Positions 7,738 to 17,649 of a stretch of 17,736 nucleotides of DNA are shown here, in pieces. A program made the translations under genes and the position numbers. Source of the DNA: Zygnema cylindricum. Its lineage: Eukaryota; Streptophyta; Zygnematophyceae; Zygnematales; Zygnemataceae. Position 1 is the stretch's first letter; every line of letters starts with the position of its first letter. The stretch spans positions 1-17,736 of the forward strand of contig JBBHKE010000780.1 of the NCBI GenBank assembly GCA_037447655.1, written 5' to 3'. The notes below the pieces were generated by a model. That model had not been told where the DNA came from and did no database searches. It saw only the letters and a program-made list of their open reading frames with translations.

Positions 7738-10700
7738 ATGACTTCCAGAAGAAGCTCCTCTTTTATTTTTCCCGTTACCTTTTCCTAATTTTACCCTCTC
7801 TCCCTTTTTTCCCTTCCTTCCCTTTTTATTCTCTTTCTTTTTTCGTTTTTTCTCCCATTTTCCTTAGCTCAATTTTCCAACATTACTGACTCCGAGGCTC
7901 TTGTAAGTTTCAAAATTGAAATTACATATGATCCCTATTCTTCACTTTCCTCCTGGGTTTCAGGAACAAATGTCTGTAACTGGGCAGGAATTATCTGTAC
8001 AAATAATCGCGTGGCATATGTCACTTTATCGGGAGTCTCTCTCGGAAGCTTTATTTCATCCGAAATCGGCAATGTAAAATTTTTAAAAACCCTAAACCTC
8101 TCTAAAAATGCATTCGAGGGACCGATTCCTTCCGCAATTGGAAATTTATGGAACCTTTTCGGAAAACCAATTTAGTGGTTCGATTCCAACATCTTTTGGG
8201 AATTTAACAAAATTAGAAATTCTCCATCTCTCTTTAAATTGTCTGACCGGAACGGTTCCGGAAACTATGGTCAATTTAACAAGTCTTACCTCCATTCACT
8301 TGCAAGAAAATTTTCTTTCCGGTCCTTTTCCGACTGTTATTTGCAACTTGACAAGTTTGAAAAATTTGCTTATTTCAACAAATATGTTTTCAGGCTCTTT
8401 GCCTCCAGAAATTGGCAATTTAGTAAACGTTTCTATCTTGGCAATTAATGCTTACCAATTTTCAGGTTTGCTCCCGAAAGAAATCGGTAACCTGACCAAT
8501 TTAGCCCGTTTTGACTTGTCTAATAATAGTTTCAGCGGAGCCATTCCGCCGATTTTGGACAAACTTGTAAACCTTGAGTTGGTTAATTTTTGGTTCAACA
8601 ATCTGTCAGGAAACCTTTCGGAGGCACTTTTTGAAAATTGTCCGGGTTCTCTTCAATCGTTTGGAGCAAGATACAATAATCTCAGTGGCCCAATTCCCGC
8701 TTCCGTCGAAAATTGCAAAAACTTATCTTTATTGAATCTGGCAAATAATTTTTTAAGTGGAAATCTTTCAAAACAAGTGAATTGGACAAATATTCCTTCA
8801 CTGAAAAAGCTTCGATTGGACAATAACTCCTTTTGGGGTCCAATTCCAAAATCTCTCGGATTCAATGGTTCGAGCCTTACGGATATTTTCCTGCTCTCCA
8901 ACAATTTATCAGGTCCAATTCCGGACGAATTTGGTCTCCTTGTTAACCTAAAATATCTTCTTATGAATGATAATCCTTTGAATACCACTTTAAATCCAGA
9001 ATTGAGATATTGTTCTTCTCTTCAGTATCTTGATTTGTCAAATGCAAACTCTATGGTTCTCTTCCTAACGAGTTTACCGAATTAACAAGTTTGAAAAGTA
9101 TTAGTCTTCAAGATAACAATCTTTCAGGGGAACTACCGAGTGGTTATGGAGGGAATTTTTCTTCTGTGACAGTTGATTTAAGTAATAACATTTTAAGTGG
9201 TCCTTTACCGAGTACTTGGGTCAAGGACGGCTACTTTAAACCTTACAAACAATAGGCTGTCAGGTTCCTTGCCTACAAATATGAGTGGAGAGCTTCAGTA
9301 TCTTTATATTGCCAACAACTTTTTCTCCGACTCACTTCCAACATCTATGTTAGGGTTAGTGGGGTTTTCTGCTCGAGAGAACTTGATAAGCGGTACAATT
9401 CCTACAAATTTATTTGGAAACATTTCATCAGTAGACATTTCAAAGAATAACATTTCTGGACCAATTCCATCCTTAAGAACAGATTTTCTTCCTCGACTTT
9501 TTGCGCTAAATATGTCCCATAATAGTCTTAATGGAACTTTGCCTTCATCTTTTTTCACATACACAAATCTCATTACTGTCGATCACACATATAATGAAAT
9601 TTCCAATATTTCTCTTCCTTCAAATTCGACAACTATTAGTCCAATTAATACTCTCCTTCTTTCAAACAATCGTATCCCCTTGATTCCCGCGGAAATAGGG
9701 AACCTTTTGTAAACTTGTAGCTTTAAAATTGACAAATAATGGGATTTCAGGAAATATTCCAGAAAACATGGGAAAACTTACCTCTCTCACTCAGCTCCTC
9801 CTGTCGAACAATAGTTTGACAGGTGGCATCCCGGAAGAGCTCGGAAACTTAACTTACCTTAACCAACTTTATTTGGACAAAAATTTCCTTTCCGGAGAAA
9901 TTCCCGCGTCTTTAGGAAACTTAAACATGCTGACCAAACTTCAAATTTCCGGAAATCAATTATCGGGAAATATTCCTTCCAAGTCTCGGAAATCTCTCCT
10001 CTCTTCTCCTTCTCGACCTCTCTTCAAATTCCCTCACTGGTTCAATTCCCGGAGTCCTTTCCGGGTTTTCCTCTTCTGTAATACTCAATTTCTCAAGTAG
10101 TTTATTAGAAGGAGAAATCCCCAATGGAAATCTCAGTATTTCTGATCCCTCTTATTTTTCCAATAACTCGAATCTTTGCGGATCTCCTCTTCAACAATGT
10201 TTTTCTCCGAAAGATGTAAAAAATGGAGTCGTAGTCGGTATTTCAGTTTCTGTCACACTTGTTTTAACTATTCTGGTTTTATTGGGAGTATTGATTTACC
10301 GTCGATTAAAGAGATATGGGCCCGATAATGGAGAACTTGTTTTGTACCACAAATTACCATTTTCTCTCACTTATAGAGATTTAATAAAGGCGACCGACAA
10401 TTGGTCGAAAACGAATCTTCTCGGGGTCGGTGGTTTCGGTTCCGTTTATAAGTTAAACAAAATTGGGTAAAGTTGGGTAAATGGGTAAAATGCATAGATT
10501 GGGTTACTTGGTAAGATGTGTGAAAAAGGTCAAAATAAGTCAAATGAACAAAAATAGAGAAATGGCAAAAAGGAGATTATAATTTCAAAAATTAAAGAAA
10601 AAATTAAATTTTAGTTGCTTTTTCGTTAATCATGTAAAAGAAGAATTCAAATATTTTAGAGGTTAAGTTATGTGGGAAATTTTTGAAGTTTATCTGAAAT

Positions 10701-12348
10701 TGTGAGTTTTTCTGTTTTTTTTTCCGGAAAGAGCAGTCTTAATCTCAGATTTACTTGAAAGGATCATTTTTTAAAAGTTATGTTTTAACGATTATACCAT
10801 GAATAAGTTGAATTATATCCAACCCCTCTCTCCCTCCCTGCCTCCCTACTTCCCAAACCTCCTTCCCTCCCTCTCTCCCTTTCCCCCCTCTCCCCCTGTC
10901 CCCCACTTCCCCTCTTCCCCTCTCCCTCTCCCCCTCTCCCTCTCCCCCTCTCCCTCTCCTTCACTCCCTTTCCCTCTCCTTCACTCCCTTTCCCTCTCCC
11001 TCATTATCCCCCTCCCCCTCTCCTCTCCCCCCTCTCTTGTTGGTCTTTGTGTCCGTCTCTCATACATGGAATTATAGATTTTCAATCCAGCTTCGTTAAA
11101 ATTTGTCAGAACTATTTCCGAAAATGAACCTCTAAAGATAATTGTTATAGGTTTGTGTGTTCCTATTATTATATCCAAACCTAGTTTAAACTCCAAATAT
11201 ACTTATATGTTATGTAAACATCCAACATAAATAGTATACATGAATAATAATAGTTGTAAATTGATTATCATTGTAAAAGTCTCTACGGCGAAATGACCAT
11301 ACAACTTAATCTAAATAAAGTGAAAACCTAAGTTCATGAGAGTTATACTTTCATAGTGTCTCCTCATTGTTGTTTCTTTTTCTCTACTTTTTTTTCAGAG
11401 CTACTTAATCGGATTCAGAGCTTTTTATTGTATTTTTTTTTCTTGTCGGATTGGTGTTAGTATGGAACTAACTCTCTTTTTTCTTTTTCTTATTTTGTCT
11501 TTTTTTTATTTTGTCTTTTTTTCTCCAGAGCCACTTTATCGGATGGGATTACGAAAGTAGCCATAAAAAGACTCGCAAAAGGAAGCAATCAGGGTTTATC
11601 TGAACTCAAAGCCGAAGTTCAAATTTTAGGTCAAATGAAACACAAAAATCTCGTAAGACTTATCGGAAGTTATAACTCCAAAAAAGAATCTCTTCTAATT
11701 TACGAATATCTTCCCGGAGGAGACCTCGACAGTTACCTTTATGGCAAAAAAAAAGCTTTCGAAAAGTGGACTACTAGACTTAATATCCTTTTAGGTTCCG
11801 CAAGAGGATTCAAACACCTTCACCACAATAATAATCCCGTTGTAATCCATAGAGATATTAAACCTCCGAATATTCTTTTGGACGAAGAAATGGAGGCACA
11901 CGTGGCGGATTTTGGATTAGCAAAGGAACTGAACCCTAATGAAAATACTCATTTATCTACAGGACTTTCAAGAACCGTCGGATATATGTCTCAAGAATAC
12001 GTACAAAGTGGTAGATTACCAACAAAAACGGATGTTATTGCTTTCGGAATTGTTATTTTACAAGTTTTAACGGGTAGAAACCGACATATCAAACTATAGG
12101 GGATGATGGACTTGCGAAATGGGTGAGTCTACTTTGGAAGAAAAAATCGGCGATACGCACGATCGATCCGAGAATATCCGTCGGAAACGGAGAATTGAAA
12201 GAAGTTATGGGAATTTTAAAACTTGGTCTTATGTGTACTTCTAGACTTCCAGAAGATACACCGACAATGGCCGAAGTTAGTCCATTTATTGGAGCATATA
12301 GATATGTTTGACTCGAAAATTACTCCAGAAGATGATTCAATCTCTTAA
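7738..12348 (+). pseudogene. Pseudogene C: near full-length LRR receptor-like kinase (exon 1 7738-10451, exon 2 11529-12348)
   Basis: The degenerate signal peptide is interrupted by TAA 7786-7788. Then AQFSNITDSEAL and the LRRNT motif CNWAGIIC lead into about 20-plus GxIP LRRs (about 8035-10080), the C-cap Cys pair, a membrane helix VVGISVSVTLVLTILVLLG and the loop GVGGFGSVYK. Exon 2 codes the rest of the kinase: VAIK (Lys 11566-11568), HRDIKPPN (11848-11871), DFG (11908-11916), and an end of DDSIS with TAA 12346-12348. Frame lesions: near 8155; a lost A at 9046-9048; a net 8-nt deletion near 9230; near 9706; +1 near 9983; -1 near 12080; near 12291. The activation segment reads GYMSQEY rather than the usual GYMAPEY. 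It is homologous to B over its 3' half of exon 1 and to A throughout. A transcript could exist, but no receptor protein could result. Confidence 0.88.
10452..11528 (+). other. Intron of pseudogene C (1077 nt, phase 2) with a CT-rich tract
   Basis: GTTAAA donor after TAT AA and a T-rich TTTTTTTCTCCAG acceptor. Splicing gives VYK-ATLSDG, in frame with VAIK. The position and phase are those of the gene A intron. A CTCCCT/CCCTCTCC tract fills about 10823-11037. The pseudogene B intron remnant also leads into a pyrimidine-rich tract on its coding strand, so the low-complexity block may be ancestral to the pair. Confidence 0.85.
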
Positions 12349-13240
12349 TGATTGATATTGAGGTTTTATTTTTAAGGGAGGTTCTATGTCGGAGGTTGGT
12401 TTTACCGCTCAAAGATTTTGAATTTGCGTATTGACGGTTGGTTATATCTCTTCAAGATTGATTTTACCTCTCTTTACCTCTCATAAATTGGTTTTAATTT
12501 TTTAATTTTGTTTTTGCCTTGTCGAAGATTTTGATTTTACCTTCCAAAGGAGTTTAGGTCCTGGAAAAACAGCTGTTAAAAAAGGCAAGTCGGAGATTTT
12601 GCACCTTCCATTATCGTTTTTGAGGTTTTAGAACGTCAAGTTTTACGTGCTTTTTTTTAGTCTCAATCCTCAGTAAAATTATAGAACAAACATTAGACAA
12701 TGCTAGGTTTAGTGATTAGTTGGCAATTTTTTTGGTGTTTTATAAACTGAAATAGTTTTAGTGGCTAGCATTTCAGTTAGATAAGTGTTCCTGCATGATA
12801 GGTGTTTATAGGGACAAATAGAGTCATTGTCCTTCAACCAAAGGATCCGACAGAGTAGTCGCATTGAGGATTGTTGTTTTCTTTTCATTATTTTAAGGCA
12901 CCAGCTTGATGCACACTTTTATTTTTTTGGTTATACAAAACTAATAACCTATCATGATTGTTGACAACTTAACAATATATGTTCAACAAGAAATAATACA
13001 ACTTATATATTGCTTCAAAGATGAATATGAATATTATTATGTGAATCATACTAGTGATACCTGATTTCAACTAGGAGCATGCAAAGAGCCATTTCTACTT
13101 GCACAAACCTCATCATTGTTGTTTGAATGGATGTGAAAGTTACAAACTTGTCATTTGTATGTGTGTGTGTTAGGATAATCACACTATCGATTTTTTTTTC
13201 GAAGGTAAATCGAATGTTTCGTACAACATCTTGGGTAAAT
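12349..13240. other. 3' flank of pseudogene C; nothing recognisable
   Basis: AT-rich DNA without a credible ORF, RNA gene or large repeat. A short TG run near 13160 and a T9 run near 13191 are the only simple repeats noted. Confidence 0.5.
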
Positions 13241-14013
13241 TTCGCGAACGGTTAGGCTTTAAACTGTACGATTTACTCCCTCCCTCCCTGTGTCGCTAAT
13301 TTGGTGACAGGTCGAGAGAGAAAGATAAAGAGAGAAAATAAAGAATCGTATAGGCGTGGCAAAAAGTTCCAAACGTCGACTGTGTCACGAATTTGCATGA
13401 GGTTACAACATCAGAAAAAACTTGACGGCTACAATGTCAGATTATTACAAAACGTCACAGATGTCACGACTTTAAGCGACGATTTTCCGTTTTCGGACGT
13501 TGGAACTGCTGGAAAACTTATCGGATTATTAATCCTACGGTATCGATTGAAAGGCCAGTTTCTCCACTTACATATTGGCGGACTCTAATCGAAATTGGAC
13601 ACGTGTGCATGTAAAATATGTTTTATGTGGCGAAAAGAATATTAACAGTGATTGCGACTACAGGGTGTACAGTTGTACGGTGAAACAGCCACGCTACCTG
13701 CCACGTCATCAGTCATTTATTACCCGCTGGCCTTTTTGTAAACCGGTGGAAAGTCAAAACTTTTTTGCGTTCGTGTAAACAGTAATGTACTGTAGACTTG
13801 GTACTGAATACTTTTTCTTGCCGGAATCTTGCTTACAGGATATGAATAGAAAAATAAAAAAAATATCTTGTTTTTTGCTTTAAGCATCAACCTCGTGATA
13901 TATATCAATTAATTTGTTCCCGAAAATAACCAGATTTTTTTCAAGTGTTTTCTCTAAAATTGTCTGTAGTGAAACTCTAATGCATTCCGTCTTCCTTCAT
14001 CCTCTCTCTCCAC
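13241..14013 (+). other. Upstream block of fragment E, distantly related to 6640-7380
   Basis: No protein recognised. It shares ordered landmarks with the flank of D and C: CTGCCACGTCATCA, then a CTTTTTGT-type stretch, then a TCTTGCCGG...CTTACAG segment (compare TCTCGCCAG...CTTACAG near 7152), and finally CTTCCTTCATCCTCTCTCT just before an ATGG. It looks like a diverged copy of the same 5' flanking region. Confidence 0.45.
13701..13710 (+). promoter_or_regulatory. CCACGTCATC motif, copy 3
   Basis: Third identical 10-mer in the window, about 300 nt before the ATG at 14014. That spacing is similar to copy 2 before the fragment D ATG. The putative bZIP-type role is inferred. Confidence 0.35.
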
Positions 14014-14362
14014 CATGGTTTCCTCAAACTTGAACCTTCACAGCAGAAAAGACGAAAACAAAATTGGAATTTTGACTACCATATCTTCAGAAGAAGCTTC
14101 TCTTTTCATTTCCCCATCTTTACTTTCCTTCTCCTTTTCATTTCCCTTGTCTCATCCTTTTTCTATTTGCTCCAGTTTACCCATATTCCCTATCTTTCCC
14201 CTATTTCCCCTTTTTTCCATGTTTCCCATTTACCTTTTTATCCCCTTTTTTTCTCCTTGTTTTCTCAAATTTTTCTCCTTTTTTTCTCAATTTTTTCTCC
14301 CTTTTTCTCGCCCGTTTAAGTTCCGTTCTATTTTTGTCTCTGACCTAAACCTTTCCACATAA
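14014..14362 (+). pseudogene. Fragment E: LRR-RLK 5' fragment ending in the signal-peptide region
   Basis: The ATG at 14014 opens a 115-codon frame whose DNA follows fragment D: CAGCAGAAAAG, then ACAAAAT, then CAGAAGAAGCTTCT (CAGCAGAAGCTTCT in D), then a long CT-rich hydrophobic stretch. The similarity fades near 14330, before any SNITD or LRRNT motif, and a stop follows at 14360-14362. It is most likely a truncated duplicate, although the frame itself is open. A small hydrophobic peptide cannot be excluded. Confidence 0.42.
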
Positions 14363-14419
14363 TTGAACGTGTATTATACTGACACATCGTATGTTATACA
14401 ATGTACAACAGAAATACGC

Positions 14420-14503
14420 ACAAACATATAAACATACATATAAACGAACATACAAGCGAACATATAAACGAACATATTAACAAACATATAAACAAACATA
14501 TAA
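14420..14503. repeat. 12-nt minisatellite, seven units
   Basis: Seven contiguous 12-nt units of consensus ACRAACATATAA in strict register, with a few substitutions. The repeat keeps frames open on both strands, giving spurious HIN-rich and MFVY-rich peptides. Confidence 0.9.
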
Positions 14504-14603
14504 ACATCACATATGTTATATCTATGACAAGTTCCCAAATAATAATTACAGCAAGAGATGAGAATACACTGGAAAGACTCCAAACTTGAACTAGATTAAA
14601 CTC

Positions 14604-14628
14604 AAAAAAAAAAAAAAAAAAAAAAAAA
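14604..14628 (+). repeat. A25 homopolymer
   Basis: Uninterrupted run of 25 adenines, about 120 nt before the recognisable copia sequence. It could be the tail of a retroposed sequence or a plain mononucleotide repeat. The ~100 nt before it match nothing I recognise. Confidence 0.85.
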
Positions 14629-14784
14629 CCAAAGACAGTCATCAATCACCTCCAACAGTTTCATAAAGACAATACATTAAATTTCATATTACTATCAATC
14701 ATGATACACTTTTTCAACTAATTTTCATCTTCGAAACTTCCGGATGTCAAGGTTTTAAGTCAACAACTCCAATTCCTGTACTAA

Positions 14785-17160
14785 AACTCTACTCCAATGG
14801 AAGCATGGTCCTCTATCAAACCAGATATACGTCACCTTAGAATCTTTGGTTGTGAAGCGTGGTATAAAGACCTCTTCCAATCGGACGGCAAATTGGGCGC
14901 TCACGCACTTCGTGGCATTTTCGTAGAGGTACGCTCCAAATTCGAAAGCGTACCGCATCTGGAGTCCTTCTCAGCATCGCGTCATCACCACCAGAGAAGT
15001 AACTTTCAACGAAACGCCACTTCTTCAAACCTTGTCTCGTATGCCCTTCCCTTCCCCTCTTCCCCCATTATCCGACTTTCCTTCCCTCACCCTCTATGAC
15101 CCTCTTCCCTCAAACCTTCCCCTTCAATCTCTTCAACCATCTGAATTCACCTACCTTACACCTTCCCACCCCTCTCTTCTTAATCCTCCAATATTTTTTC
15201 CCTCGTCATCTTCAAGTCCCCCTCCTCCTCCATCTTCTCCTACCCCCATTGTTTTCCCGGCTGCTCCCATCACTCCTGCCAGCCACTCAACTGCCTTTCC
15301 TCTTCATCCTGTCACAAGTTTTGAAGATACTTCCTCCGCTCCCCCTCTTTCCCAAAATGATCCTCTTTTTGACAATCTTTCTCCTACAAATTTTTCCCAC
15401 TCACCTCGTCTTGGGCCTTTTGCTCCTCTTGAGCCTTCACTTCCCGATCTTGAGCCTTCCCCTCTTCCTGACCCCTCTCTTTTACCTCGCCGAAACCCCG
15501 CACGCTGTAGAGTTCCCCCCTCTCGGCTTATTACTTCCATAGGTCATGCCTCTCTAGCTTACGCTTACTCGGTTGGGGCCTCTGCCTCTCTTATTTCAGC
15601 CCCTCTCTCTCTCAAAGTTGCCCTAAAACGTCTTGATGCCTCCCTTTGGAAAAACGCCGATGATGCTGAATTCAATGCCTTACTTTCCAACAAAACATGG
15701 AATCTTGTTCCCCTTCCCCCTGGAAGAAAGGCAATCCGTTCGAAATGGGTCTTCTGTGTAAAAAAAAAAGCGGATGGAAGCGTGGACATATACAAAGTTC
15801 GCTTGGTGGCGATGGGTTTTTCCCAAATCAAAGGTATAGATTTCACTGAAACCTTTGCTCTTGTTGCCTGATTGACATCTATCCGCACTTTATTTGCTTT
15901 AGCTGCTGAACATGATTTCCATGTTCATCAGATGGATGTTAAAAATGCCTTCTTAAATTGGATCTTGTCTGAGGACATTTACATGCATCAGCTTGAAGGC
16001 TATATTTCCCTTAGATCTGAACATCTGATTTGCCATCTCATTAAAACAATATATGGATTAAACGAATACCCACGTGTATGGAACCATACCATAGATGCCA
16101 TTATGCGGAAAGAAGCATTTACGCAAATTGATGCCGATCTTAGCATTTACTCTCGTGGCTCTGTCACCTCCTTGATCATAGTTGCTATCTTTGTCGACGA
16201 TCTCATTGTTGTTGGTCTTTCCCTCTCTGAAATCTCCACTGTCAAATTTCTCCTTCAGACCCATTTTGACATGGCCGATCTAGGTGAGCTCACTTATAAT
16301 TTGGGCATTCAAGTTTCTCGCAATCGCTCTGCTCGCACCCTCTCTCTCTCTCAAGAGACCTTTATTTCTGATCTCTTAGAACGCTTTGGCATGGAATACT
16401 GCTCCTCCCTTTCCACTCCTTTACATGCCAATGCCCCTCTCCTCCCTTCGACTAACTCCCTTCTCTCCCCCTCTCTCCATGCCACTTCCTGCTCGATGGT
16501 CAGGCCCCTTATGTACGCCATACAGGCCACCCGCCCTGACATTGCCACAGCTGTCACTAAACTTAGTCAATTCCTTCAACGGCCTTCTCTTGATCATCTT
16601 GCCGCAGCCAAACGTGTCTTTCGTTATCTACAGGGCACTAAAACTCTTTGTCTTACATATTATTCCTCTGGCTCTTGTACTCTTACATGTTTTGTTGATT
16701 CAGATTGGGCACAAGATGAGATTTTCCCGCCGTTCCACCACCGGCTCGTGCTTTTTTTTGGGCAATGGTCTTATCTCTTGGTCATGCAGAAAGCAACCTA
16801 CCACTGCCTGCTCCAACACTGAGGCGGAATATATGGCTGTTTGTTACGCCGCCAAGGAAGCAGTCGCTTGGACTCTACTTTCCAATCTTGGATTTCCCCC
16901 TTTAGCCCCTACTTCTATCTTTTCCGATTCCTAGGGAGCTCTTGCTGTGATCCGCAATCTTGTTCACCACAAGCGGACGAATCACATCGACATTTAGTAT
17001 CAGTACTTTTCGGGAGCGGGTCGAAGATGGCACTCTCCAGTTTCTTTATGTCAAATCCGTCTACCAAGTGGCCGATGATCTCACCAAGGCTCTTCATCGC
17101 CCTCCCTTTGAGCAGCACCGCCTCTCCTCAGGCCTTCGTCTTCCTTTTTGTCCTGGCTAA
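14785..17160 (+). pseudogene. pol: Decayed copia pol: integrase C-terminus, reverse transcriptase, RNase H
   Basis: Integrase tail: HLRIFGCEAW (about 14833) and GIFVE. A proline/serine-rich linker spans about 15030-15560. The RT begins at ALKRLDASLW (about 15625) and has KWVF, LVAMGFSQ, HQMDVKNAFLN and the catalytic FVDD (16190-16201) in place of the usual YVDD. RNase H has DSDWA, TEAEY, a DS-stop-GALAV segment, then VADDLTKAL and stop 17158-17160. Lesions: an extra base near 14928, stop 15869-15871, frame change near 16720, stop 16932-16934, stop 16995-16997, and an extra T near 17008. These rule out a functional polyprotein. Confidence 0.88.
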
Positions 17161-17213
17161 ATTTCTTTTGTTTTCATCTCAATCTATTTTCTAATTTTCG
17201 CTTTAGGGGGGGG

Positions 17214-17649
17214 TGTTAAGGGTCATTTAGCGTTAGTTCACTCATCTGTACCTTTTCACTATATGTGTTGGTGGTCTTGTCTGTACTTTTTATTTCCTAT
17301 GTCGGTCAAGTCTTGCCGTCATATTTGGAAGACTTAGTTTTGGTCATGTCCGTACTTCTTTTGTACTTTTCATTACATACGTCGGTCTAGTCTTTTCTAT
17401 GTACAAAGTCCTTTGACCGTCGGTCCATTCTTTTGACCGTCGGTCCAGTTTTTCTTTTGTCTTACATACATTTATTATACTTTAGACTAGGACCCTTTGT
17501 TACAACGTACCGTAGAACGTTTAGACTCCACAGTAATTAGCACTGTAAATTTTTGTATATAAGTGACTCTTCTCACTTAATGAAATCATCCCAAATACAA
17601 ATCAATTCCTCTCTCCAATGTATTGATCTTTCTCTTGTGTAAAATTTCA
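17214..17649 (+). repeat. Putative 3' LTR of the copia element (TG...CA, about 436 nt)
   Basis: Starts TGTTAAG directly after the G8 polypurine tract, as copia LTRs do. U3 contains a 16-nt repeat TTTGACCGTCGGTCCA at 17412-17427 and 17432-17447, and two looser GTCYGTACTT...GTCGGTCWAGTCTT units (about 17279-17314 and 17348-17394). The 3' boundary at CA 17649 is the best TG/CA fit but is unproven, because no second LTR is present to compare. Confidence 0.65.
17556..17563 (+). promoter_or_regulatory. TATA box of the LTR
   Basis: TATATAAG sits about 343 nt into the LTR, a normal place for the U3 core promoter of a copia element. Transcription would start roughly 25-35 nt further on. Confidence 0.5.

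Larger units (their letters stand above)
14750..17649 (+). mobile_element. 5'-truncated Ty1/copia LTR retrotransposon
   Basis: Ordered remains of a copia pol region: integrase C-terminal part, reverse transcriptase, RNase H, then a polypurine tract (AG8 at about 17205-17213) and one LTR. The gene order integrase before RT is diagnostic of Ty1/copia. The 5' LTR, primer-binding site, gag, protease and integrase core are absent. The start at about 14750 is approximate. Strand is set by the pol reading direction. The element lies just downstream of fragment E and the minisatellite. Confidence 0.88.

Noticed and set aside
9706-9722. A GTAAAC...TAG stretch that might be an intron rescuing the pseudogene C frame
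   Set aside because: Only about a dozen bases long, far below intron size, and removing it does not restore the LRR frame.
10799-11077. Pro/Ser-rich 92-residue frame
   Set aside because: Lies wholly inside the intron of pseudogene C and reflects its CT-rich tract.
14420-14503. CRISPR-like array
   Set aside because: Units are 12 nt, contiguous and without spacers, in a eukaryotic sequence.
14401-14589. HIN-repeat peptide (plus) and MFVY-repeat peptides (minus)
   Set aside because: Translation of a 12-nt minisatellite, which must stay open in frame; no other coding signal.
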